Source: Sorghum bicolor (taxonomy: Eukaryota; Streptophyta; Magnoliopsida; Poales; Poaceae). From it: DNA of 64,000 nt. The notes below the pieces were generated by a model. That model made no database searches, was not told the DNA's origin, and saw only the letters and a program-made list of their open reading frames with translations. The stretch lies in NCBI RefSeq assembly GCF_000003195.3, contig NW_018396401.1, positions 428,064-492,063 on the forward strand, given 5' to 3'. The position numbers were made by a program, and so were the translations under genes. This document shows, piece after piece, positions 10,994 to 20,709 of this stretch (positions within the stretch are counted from its first letter, which is position 1; each line of letters starts with the position of its first letter).

Positions 10994-13400
10994 ATGCCAG
11001 GGGCAGATGATGGTAACGAAACACCACATACACCTCGCACTAAGGGCATCATACAACATTTTGAAAGGAAAGTGAAGCTGCACACAGAGGGATTTGATAA
11101 CGACTTGCAGGTGACAAATGAAAAGCTGGGGCAGTTGGAGGCTACGCAGATTGCCACAAACAACAAGCTCACAAGTTTGGAGGAATCCGTTGCTAGTGTG
11201 GACAAAAGCCTTGCTGCTCTCCTAAGGCGATTTGATGATTTCCGCACCGAAGACAAAGAGAAGCATAAGGAAGAAAACAAGGAGGAAGACCGAGTGGATG
11301 GCAATTATGATGATGATTACACTGCTGATACGGAACGAGATGATCAAGACACTCATCATCGACGTCGCCTACGTCACACCCGTAGAGGTATGGGTGGCCA
11401 CCACCGACGCGAGGTACACAATAATAATGATGCTTTCAGTAATATTAAATTTAAAATACCTCCTTTTGATGGTAAATATGACCCTGATGCATACATTACT
11501 TGGGAGATTGTTGTTGACCAAAAGTTTACATGCCAAGAATTCCCTGAGACTACACGTGTTAGGGCTGCTACTAGTGAGTTTACAGATTATGCTTCTGTTT
11601 GGTGGATAGATATGGAAAGAAAAATCCTAATAACTTACCTAGAACTTGGGATGCGCTGAAAAGGGCCATGAGAGCTAGATTTGTTCCATCTTACTATGCG
11701 CGTGATATGATAAATAAGTTGCAGCAGTTAAGACAAGGTGCTAAAAGTGTAGAAGAATATTATCAGGAATTACAAACGGGTATGTTGCGTTGTAACCTAG
11801 AGGAGGATGAGGAACCGGCTATGGCTAGATTTTTGGGTGGGTTAAATCGGGAAATTCAGGACATCCTCGCTTACAAAGAATACAATAATGGAACCTGTTT
11901 GTTTCATCTTGCTTGTAAAGCTGAAAGGGAAGTGCAGGGACGACGTGCTAGCGCAAGGAGTAATATTTCTGCAGGGAAGGCTAATTCATGCAGCAACACA
12001 TGGCTTCAACTCCATCTACACGTATTTCTACTCCATCATCTAGTGACAAGGCTCGAGCTGCCCCCACCAATTCAGTTGCGAAGACGATGCAAAAGCCTGC
12101 ATTGAGTACTTCATCCGTGGCATCGACAGGTAGAACAAGCAACATACAATGTCATCGGTGCAAGGGATATGGGCACATGATGCGTGACTGCCCAAACAAG
12201 CGAGTTATGATTGTCAGGGATGATGGTGAGTACTCATCTGCTAGTGATTTTGATGGGGATACACTTGCACTGCTTGCGACTGACCATGCAGGTAATGAAG
12301 ATCAAATAGAAGAACATATTAATGCAGGTGAAGCGGACCACTATGAGAGCTTGATCGTGCAGCGAGTGCTTAGTGCACAAATGGAGATGGCGGAACAAAA
12401 TCAGCGACACATTTTATTCCAAACAAAGTGTGTCATCAAAGAGCGTTCTTGTCGCATGATCATTGATGGAGGTAGCTGCAACAACTTGGCAAGCAGCGAT
12501 ATGGTGCAGAAGCTTGCCCTCAACACCAAACCACACCAGCATCCCTACTACATCCAATGGCTGAACAACAGTGGTAAGGCAAAGGTAACTAGACTTGTGA
12601 GAATTAATTTTTTCATCGGATCCTACAAAGATATTGTTGAATGTGATGTTGTGCCTATGCAAGCTTGTAACATTCTGCTAGGTAGACCTTGGCAATTTGA
12701 TAGAGATTCTATGCATCATGGTAGATCAAATCAGTATTCTTTTCTATACCATGATCGCAAAATTGTGTTGCATCCTATGTCCCCTGAAACTATTATGCAA
12801 ACTGATGTTGCTAGGGCTACTAAAGCAAAGAGCAAGAGCAATAAAAATGATAAATCTGTAATTGGTAACAAAGATGAGATAAAACTGAAAGGACGTTGTA
12901 TGATAGCTACCAAATCAGATATTAATGAGTTCAATGCATCCACTTCTGTTTCTTATGCTTTGATATGCAAGGATGCTTTGATTTCAATTGAGGATATGCA
13001 ATGTTCTTTGCCCCCTGCTGTTGCTAACGTTTTGCAGGAGTATTCTGATGTGTTTCCAAGTGAGGTACCAGCGGGGCTGCCTCCACTACGTGGGATTGAG
13101 CACCAAATTGATCTTATTCCTGGAGCAGTTTTGCCAAATCGTGCACCATACAGGACAAACCCGGAAGAATGTTTGCCTCATATTGAGTTCGCCTATAATC
13201 GTTCATTGCATTCTACTACAAAAATGTGTCCTTTTGAGATTGTCTATGGCTTCTTGCCACGTGCTCCTATTGATTTAATGCCTTTGCCAAGTTTTGAAAA
13301 AATAAATTTTGATGCTAAGCAACGTGCTGAATTGATGTTAAAATTGCATGAAGCCACTAAACAAAACATAGAGCGCATGAACAACTGGGACGCGTCCTAG
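10994..13400 (+). pseudogene. gag-pol: Broken gag-protease-integrase fragment of CRM element 1
   Basis: Same reading as the intact frame in element 2 (20710-23118) but with two 1-bp deletions: near 11610 (GATAGATATGG versus GATAGAATATGG) and near 11990 (TTCATGCAGC versus TTCATGGCAGC). The product is split into three frames: 10994-11659 (N-terminal coiled coil and start of the Gag core), 11599-12105 (Gag core), and 11988-13400 (zinc knuckle, protease, start of RT, integrase fragment). The zinc knuckle CHRCKGYGHMMRDC, protease IIDGGS and ILLGRPW motifs are still legible in the third frame. The end reads into LTR sequence and stops at 13398-13400. Non-functional as a polyprotein. Confidence 0.9.
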
Positions 13401-13850
13401 GGTTGGAGGACGACTCTAGCACCCCTTTGGTCGTCCTCCCCTCTATTTATTTACATCTAGAGCCGCCATGAACAACTGGGTTTTGTTTAGATCAAGTTTA
13501 GCCTTCGCTACTTGCTTGTAGGCGCGCGTGCAGGATCAGCCGCCCGTCTCCTTGTCTTTGGAACCCCATTGTTGATTCAGATTCAGTTTGAAACCTTCAA
13601 TTCATCTTGCAAATTCAGTGCTTGTTTCCTCGTTCTTGCTAGTTCTTCGATTGCTTGCAGGACGGGAGCCCTAGGGGCTGGTTGTCGCGCTCCACAAGAT
13701 CGTGACGGCTCTTGGACGTGGTGTATCGGTTGCTAAGGCGCAGTCTTGAGGGCTGTAGTTGGGCCGTGAACGTCATCTCCATCCACTAATCGAGTTATCC
13801 AGCGCCTCTCATCGAAAGATCAGGCCAAAAACCCTAGCGGGTTCGCATCA
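13387..13850 (+). repeat. Truncated 3' LTR of CRM element 1 (464 bp)
   Basis: Begins abruptly at GGGACGCGTCCTAGGG, equivalent to position 698 of the full LTR, right after the integrase fragment, and ends GGGTTCGCATCA. The PPT and 697 bp of U3 are gone. The junction is identical in element 2, so the deletion predates the 9.7-kb duplication. Confidence 0.92.
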
Positions 13851-13855
13851 CTTAG
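13851..13855 (+). repeat. Target-site duplication CTTAG, 3' of CRM element 1
   Basis: CTTAG directly after the terminal CA; pairs with 8857-8861. Satellite resumes with TTCAGTCTGTTTGG in phase. Confidence 0.92.
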
Positions 13856-14299
13856 TTCAGTCTGTTTGGAGATAGTGCTAATCTTGATGCATGATAGGTG
13901 CACGGTTTGCATGGAACATACCATATGCTTGGAAAACAATTTGTATGAACCCGATGGAATTCCTTGATGACCTGTGTCATATGGAATCTCGCTTTGGTCT
14001 GTTTAGAAACAGTGTTAGTTTCGGTGCAAGATATGTGCATGGTTTGCGCCAAATGCACCATAGTCTTAGAAACCATTTTGGAAGCACCTGTTGGTAGTTT
14101 GGTGAAGAGGCTCAAGTGGAAGCTCGGTTTGATCTATTTGGAGATAGTGCTAATCTTGATGCAAGATAGATTCACGGTCTGCATGGAACATACCATATGA
14201 TTAGAAATTAATTTGGACACACCCGATAGAACTCCTTGATGACGTGTGTCATCTAGAATCTTTCTTTGGTTTGTTTGTAGACATTGTAAGTTTTAGTGC

Positions 14300-15330
14300 A
14301 AGATAGGTGCACAGTTTGCGCCTAATGCACCATAGTCTAAGAAACCATTTTGGACGCACTATTTGGTACTCCTGGGTGAAGAGGCTCAAGTGGAAGCTTG
14401 GTTCGGTCAGTTTGGAGATAGTGCCAATCCTTATTCAAGGTAGGTGCATGGTTTGCATGGAACATACCATATGCTTGGAAACCAATTTCGATGCACCCAA
14501 TGGAACTCCTTGATGACGTGTGTCATATGGAATCTCGCTTCGGTCCATTTGGAGACATTGTTAGTTTCGGTGCAAGATAGGTGCACAGTTTGCACCTAAT
14601 GCACCATAGTCTAAGAAACCATTTTGGACGCAATTGTTGGTACTCCTAGGTGAAGGGGCTCAAGTGGATGCTCGGTTCGGTCTGTTTGGAGATAGTGCTA
14701 ATCTTGATGCAAGATAGGTGCACGGTTTGCATGGAACATACCAAATGCTTGGAAATCAATCTCGACGCACATGATGGAACTCCTAGATGACGTGTGTCAT
14801 ACGAAATCTTGCTTTGGTCTGTTTAGAGACTGTATTAGTTTCAGTGCAAGATAGGTGCAAGGTTTGCACATAATGTAGCATAGGCTAAGAAACTATTTTG
14901 GACGCACCCGATGGTACTCCTAGGTAAAAAGCTCAAGTGAAAGCTCAGTTTGGTCTGTTTGGAGATAGTGTTGACCTTGATGCAAGATAGATGCACGGTT
15001 TGCATGGAATGTACCATATGCTTAGAAATTAATTTGGACACACCCGATAGAACTCCTTGATGACGTGTGTCATACAGAATCTCTCTTTGGGGTGCTTAGA
15101 GACAGTATTAGTTTCGGTGCAAGATATGTGCACGGTTTGCGCCTCATGCATCAAAGTATAAGAAACCATTTTGGAAGCACCTAATATAACTCCAAAATGG
15201 TGCATTTTGGATACACTCGATGGTACTCCTAGGTCAAGGGGCTCAAGTGAAAGCTCAGTTTGGTCTGTTTGGAGATAGTGCTGATCTTGATGCAAGATAG
15301 ATGCACGATTTGCATGAAACATACGATATG
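14300..15330 (+). repeat. Satellite duplication with 2773-bp spacing, copy 1
   Basis: Pairs with 17073-18100. Diagnostic variants shared at offset 2773 include GTGTTGACCTTGATGC (about 14969 and 17742), the TAAAAAGCTC variant, and the aberrant stretch CACCTAATATAACTCCAAAA. This places the same satellite segment downstream of element 1 and upstream of element 2. Confidence 0.75.
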
Positions 15331-17072
15331 GTCAGAAATCAATTAGGACGCACCTGATATAACCCCTTGATGATGTGTCATATGGAATCTTGCTTCGGTT
15401 CATTTAGAGACAATGTTAGTTTTGGTAGAAGATATGTGCATGGTTTACGCCTAATGCACCATAGGCTAAGAAACCATTTTAGACGCACCCGATGGTACAC
15501 ATAGTTGAAGAGGCTCTAGTGGAGGCTCCATTTGGTCTATTCGGATATAATGCTAATCTTGATGCAAGATAGTTGCACAGTTTGCATGGAACGTACCATA
15601 TGTTAAGAAATCAATTTGGACGCACCTAATGGAACTTCTAGATGATGTGTGTCATATGGAATCTCGCTTCGGTCTGTTTGGAGACAACGTTAGTCTTGGT
15701 GCAAGATAGGTGCATAGTTTGTGCCTAATGCACCATAGTCTAAGAAACCATTTTTGACGCACCTGTTTGTATTCCTAGATGAAGAGGCTCAAGTGGAAGC
15801 TCGGTTTGATTTGTTTGGAGATAGTGCTAATCCTGATGCAAGATAGATGCACGGTCTGCATGGAACATAGCATATGCTTAGAAATTAATTTGGGCACACC
15901 CGATAGAACTCCTTGATAACGTGTGTCATATGGAATCTCGCTTTGGTGTGCTTAGAGACAATATTAGCATCGGTACAAGATATGTGCACAGTTTGCGCCT
16001 AATGCAGCGAAGTCTAAGAAACCATTTTGGAAACACCTATTGGTACTCCTAGGTGAAGAGGCTCAAGTGGAGGCTCGGTTCGGTCTGTTTAGAGATAATT
16101 CTAATCCTGATGCAAGATAGGTGCACGAGTTGCATGGAACATACCATATGCTTAGAAATCAATTTGGACACACCACATGGAACTCCTAGATGACATGTGT
16201 CATATGGAATCTCACTTCGGTTTGTTTAGAGATAGTGTTAGTTTCGATGCAAGATAGGTGCACGGTTTGCACGTAATGCACCATAGGATAAGAAACCATT
16301 TTGGACACACCCAATGGTACTCTTAGGTCAAGGGGCTCAAGTGAAAGCTCGGTTTGGTATGTTTGGAGATAGTGCTAATCTTGATGCAAGATTGATGCAC
16401 GGTTTGCATGGAACATACGATATGCTCAGAAATCAATTAGGACGCACCTGATATAACTCCTTGATGATGTGTGTCATATGAAATCTTGCTTCGGTTTGTT
16501 TAGAGACAGTGTTAGTTTTGGTAGAAGATATGTGCGCGGTTTATGCCTAATGCACCATAGGCTAAGAAACCATTTTAGACGCACCCGATGGTACTCGTAG
16601 TTGAAGAGGCTCAAGTTGAGGCACCATTTGGTCTGTTCGGATATATTGACAATCTTGATGCAAGATAGTTGCACATTTTGCATGGAACGTACCATATATT
16701 AAGAAATCAATTTGGACGCACCCAATGGAACTCCTAGATGACGTGTGTCATATGGAATCTCGCTTCGGTCTGTTTAGAGACAATGTTAGTTTCGATGCAA
16801 GATAGGTGCATAGTTTGTGCCTAATGCACCATAGTCTAAAAAACCATTTTTGACGCACCTGTTTGTATTCCTAGATGAAGAGGCTCAACTGGAAGCTCGG
16901 TTTGATCTGTTCGGAGGTAGTGCTAATCTTGATGCAAGATAGGTGCATGATTTGCAAGGAACATACCATATGCTTAGAAATCAATTTGGACGCACCCAAT
17001 GGAACTCCTAGATGATGTGTGTCATAAGAAATCTTGCTTCGGTCCGTTTGTAGACATTATAAGTTTTATTGC

Positions 17073-18100
17073 AAGATAGGTGCATAGTTTGCGCCTAATG
17101 CACCATAGTCTAAGAAACCATTTTGGACGCACTATTTGGTACTCCTGGGTGAACAGGCTCAAGTGGAAGCTTGGTTTGGTCAGTTTGGAGATAGTGCTAA
17201 TCCTTGAGCAAGGTAGGTGCATTGTTTGCATGGAACATACCATATGCTTGGAAATCAACTTGGATGCACCCAATGGAACTCCTTGATGACGTGTGTCATA
17301 TGGAATCTTGCTTCGATCCATTTGGAGACATTATTAGTTTCGGTGCAAGATAGGTGCACAGTTTGCACCTAATGCACCATAGTCTAAGAAACCATTTTGG
17401 ACGCACTTGTTGGTACTCCTAGGTGAAGGGGCTCAAGTGGATGCTCGGTTTGGTCTGTTTGAAGATAGTGCTAATCTTGATGCAAGATAGGTGCACGGTT
17501 TGCATGGAACATACCAAATGCTTGGAAATCAATCTGGACACACATGATGGAACTCCTAGATGACGTGTGTCATACGAAATCTTGCTTTGGTCTGTTTAGA
17601 GACTGTATTAGTTTCGGTGCAAGATAGGTGCAAGGTTTGCACATAATGTAGCATAGGCTAAGAAACTATTTTGGACGCACCCGATGGTACTCCTAGGTAA
17701 AAAGCTCAAGTGAAAGCTCGGTTTGGTCTGTTTGGAGATAGTGTTGACCTTGATGCAAGATAGATGCACGGTTTGCATGGAATGTACCATATGCTTAGAA
17801 ATTAATTTGGACACACCCGATAGAACTCCTTGATGACGTGTGTCATACAGAATCTCTCTTTGGGGTGCTTAGAGACAGTATTAGTTTCGGTGCAAGATAT
17901 GTGCACGGTTTGCGCCTCATGCATCAAAGTATAAGAAACCATTTTGGAAGCACCTAATATAACTCCAAAATGGTGCATTTTGGATACACCCGATGGTACT
18001 CCTAGGTCAAGGGGCTCAAGTGAAAGCTCAGTTTGGTCTGTTTGGAGATAGTGCTGATCTTGATGCAGGATAGATGCACGATTTGCATGGAACATACGAT
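17073..18100 (+). repeat. Satellite duplication with 2773-bp spacing, copy 2
   Basis: Second copy of 14300-15330. Similarity weakens beyond about 18100, although the monomer types stay in the same order up to 18290. Confidence 0.75.
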
Positions 18101-18574
18101 ATGCTTAGAAATCAATTAGGACGCACTTGATATAACTCATTGATGATGTGTGTCATACGGAATCTTGCTTCGGTTCGTTTAGAGACAGTGTTAGTTTTGG
18201 TAGAAGATATGTGCACGGTTTACGCCTAATGCACCATAGGCTATGAAACCATTTTAGATGCACCCAATGGTACTCGTAGTTGAAGAGGCTCAAGTGGACG
18301 CTCGATTTGGTCTGTTCGGATATAGTGCTAATCTTGATGTAAGATAGTTGCACAGCTCGCATGGAACATACCATATGTTAAGAAATCAATTTGGACACAT
18401 CCAATGGAAATCCTAGATGAGTTGTGTTATATGAAATCTCGCTTCAGTCTGTTTGGAAACAATGTTTGTTTCGGTGCAAGATAGGTGCATAGTTTGTGCC
18501 TAATGCACCATAGTCTAAGAAACCATTTTTGGCACACGTGTTTGAACTCCTAGATGAAGAGGCTCAAGTGGAAG

Positions 18575-18579
18575 CTTAG
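18575..18579 (+). repeat. Target-site duplication CTTAG, 5' of CRM element 2
   Basis: CTTAG before TGATGAGG; paired with 23569-23573. Inherited from the element 1 locus by duplication. Confidence 0.92.
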
Positions 18580-18913
18580 TGATGAGGACATCAACACCAG
18601 TGATACATCCTCTCCTACATCCTCTCCGACACAACCTATAGCTGGTCCTACATCTCCGACACAACCTATAGCTGGTCCTACATCCTCTCCGACACAACCT
18701 ATAGCTGGTCCTCTTACTCGTGCTCGTGCCCGTCAACTCAACCTTCAAGTAAGTTCAGTTTTAAACTCTTGTCAATCATATTTAGACAATGGAGACACGT
18801 GCACTTTCGTGTTGCTCAGGAATAATGGACAAGATCAGCAAGGGAAGGTTCAACTGCATTCAGAATTTGAGGCAACACCAACTTCAAGGGCTGATTGCAT
18901 ATGGGAAGAGTGA
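18580..18913 (+). pseudogene. LTR copy of the CRM integrase C-terminal tail, element 2
   Basis: Same uncoupled tail as at 8862-9195 (three PTSSPTQPIAG-type units, LTRARARQLNLQ, terminal RADCIWEE). It is not attached to any integrase in this element, because the 3' LTR begins downstream of this region. Confidence 0.75.
18616..18711 (+). repeat. 33/30/33-bp coding minisatellite in LTR of element 2
   Basis: Same three-unit array as 8898-8993, at the same 9718-bp offset; no copy-number change since the duplication. Confidence 0.9.
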
Positions 18914-19740
18914 TAACTTAACAAAGGTAATTGGAGATCAGGTCCAAGCCTCCACAACATCCTCTATCAAGTTACCACGTCGCTTCTAAAGCAAGGAAAC
19001 AAAGAGTCCAAACCCAACAAGTTTTGGGAGTTGGATTCGGACTGGAAAATAACTCTAACTTGTAAGGATCACCACGGCGTCATATGGACTCCAACTGGGA
19101 CGTTCCTATACTTGTTGGAAAGCTCATGAAGTCTACTTTCCAATGGGTCCAACTACATATCTATGCAGCTTATGAGTCGGGCGCAGTCCTTGTTTTCGTG
19201 CCGCCACCTTTTTCTGTTTTGGTGCTGCGTCACCCTATTTTGGACCAATGGCCCATGTATCAAGTTGAGTCCAATAGGGACGCGTCCTAGGGTTGGAGAA
19301 CGACTCTAGCACCCCTTTGGTCGTCCTCCCCTCTATTTATTTACATCTAGAGCCGCCATGAACAACTGGGTTTTGTTTAGATCAAGTTTAGCCTTCGCTA
19401 CTTGCTTGTAGGCGCGCGTGCAGGATCAGCCGCCTGTCTCCTTGTCTTCGGAACCCCATTGTTGATTCCGATTCAGTTTGAAACCTTCAATTCATCTTGC
19501 AAATTCAGTGCTTGTTTCCTCGTTCTTGCTAGTTCTTTGATTGCTTGCAGGACGGGAGCCCTAGGGGCTGGTTGTCGCGCTCCACAAGATCGTGACGGCT
19601 GTTGGACGTGGTGTATCGGTTGCTAAGGCGCAGTCTTGAGGGCTGTAGTCGGGCCGTGAACGTCATCTCCATCCACTAATCGAGTTATCCAGCACCTCTC
19701 ATCGAAAGATCAGGCCAAAAATCCTAGCGGGTTCACATCA

Positions 19741-20709
19741 GTTCAGAGCAAGGTTTGTCGGTGAGAGATTTCCAATTCTTCGTGTTTGTTTTTCCTATAG
19801 TCCAAAAAAAAGCCAAAAAATATAGCAGATTTGTTTTCCATAATCCTATAAATACTTTGTGCCGTGGCTAGTACTACTTAGTTAGGGCTGGTTGAATGAG
19901 TGTTTGCTTCGGTCGTGTCCAGTGCTGGTTTTAGTTTAGTCCTTTAGAGTTTTGAGTTCTTGTCACCATCTAGTCACAACTGCGTCCAATCTATTGTGGG
20001 TTGGAATTTGAGTAGATCTTGATAATAGATGCAGCCACTTGTTGGTCTATTCTGCGTTTCCATCAACGTGATCCAAAAGGAAAGATAGCACTTCATACTT
20101 GTGCTAGATATATTGAATTTTGAGGTTCAGCCTTACTCTAGTGAGAGGGTGAGAGTGGTGAAGTGATATTTTGTACTATTTTGTTTATATAATCAGGTTT
20201 TGAGGTTCCCAAAAAAAAAGAAAAGAGAAAGAAAAAATAAAGAAAAAAAAGAAAGAAAGAAAGAAAAAAGAAAAAAAAATCAAAAAAGGGGATTGTTGTT
20301 CCTTTTGTTTCCAGTAGTGCTGCTCATTTTGTTTCTAGTGGTGTGCTGTGTTTTCCCTTTGTGTCCAGGCTCGCGTCTCTAGCACGGTCTAGCCTAGGAC
20401 CAGCACAGTACCATCGTTGAACGCTTATTCAGCTCGCTTTTATAACTAACGTGGTGCTAGTTCGTTCCTTGTTTCAGCCCACCTATAGCTCACATACTCT
20501 ACAGCTTGACAGGTCTTGTGCTGCAGCACCGATACACTTCGTCCATTGCTGTACACTTGTTGGCAGACGACCCCTCCTGTCAAGCAAGGTAAGAATTGGT
20601 AAGAACTTGTGTTACAGGTTGAGTGTGAGCGACTTGCTGTAGCTACATCCTAGTAGTTGTAGGGCTTTTATTTCTTCACTTGCCTTTTTGTTGTCTTTGT
20701 CTTTGAACC
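19741..20709 (+). other. Untranslated leader of CRM element 2 with damaged PBS
   Basis: Begins GTTCAGAGCAAGG, with the same 6-bp loss in the PBS as element 1. It includes an A-rich purine tract at about 20209-20288, shorter than in element 1. The tract happens to be open as a lysine-rich frame, which is composition and not a gene. The gag ATG is at 20710 in context AACCATGCC. Confidence 0.72.

Larger units (their letters stand above)
8862..13850 (+). mobile_element. CRM-type non-autonomous Ty3/gypsy retrotransposon, element 1
   Basis: 4989-bp centromeric retrotransposon bounded by TG...CA and a CTTAG target duplication. Order: 1161-bp 5' LTR, leader with a defective PBS, broken gag-protease, a short integrase C-terminal remnant, and a 464-bp truncated 3' LTR. 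Reverse transcriptase, RNase H and the integrase catalytic core are absent, as are the polypurine tract and the first 697 bp of the 3' LTR. The Gag sequence, the LTR-encoded tail and the insertion inside centromeric satellite all fit the CRM/CRR chromovirus lineage. It is dead: two frameshifts and no PPT. Confidence 0.93.
8590..14790 (+). repeat. 9.7-kb segmental duplication, copy 1 (carries CRM element 1)
   Basis: Satellite flank, CRM element 1 and downstream satellite all match 18250-24510 at offset 9718 bp. Copy 1 has lost about 56 bp of upstream satellite near 8695 (GTTGCA joined to AATTCTAG). Both copies have the same CTTAG target duplication and the same flanking monomers, so the element was duplicated with its surroundings and did not insert twice. 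About 33 substitutions separate the two 4989-bp elements (about 0.7%). Confidence 0.9.
13851..18579 (+). repeat. 137-bp centromeric satellite array, block 2 (+)
   Basis: Same A-B dimer satellite in the same orientation, lying between the two duplicated CRM elements. Its left part (to about 14790) is repeated at 23569-24510. Monomer order 14300-15330 is repeated at 17073-18100. It contains a defective fused stretch near 15180-15215 (CACCTAATATAACTCC followed by an extra TGCATTTTGG), repeated at 17950-17985. No genes. Confidence 0.93.
18580..19740 (+). repeat. 5' LTR of CRM element 2 (1161 bp)
   Basis: TGATGAGG...TTCACATCA, differing at about 9 positions from the element 1 LTR. The integrase-tail frame is open to 18913 with three coding minisatellite units at 18616-18711. 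A TATA-like CTATTTATTTACATC lies at about 19332-19346. Confidence 0.92.

Noticed and set aside
10960..11304. Antisense frames over gag (also 20676-21020, 22132-22380, 22449-22661, 59303-59832, 60712-61318)
   Set aside because: Shadows of the gag-protease frame; no independent motifs.
20200..20382. Lysine-rich 60-codon open frame in the leader of element 2
   Set aside because: Produced by the AAAG-rich purine tract; its length differs between elements and the frame is not kept.
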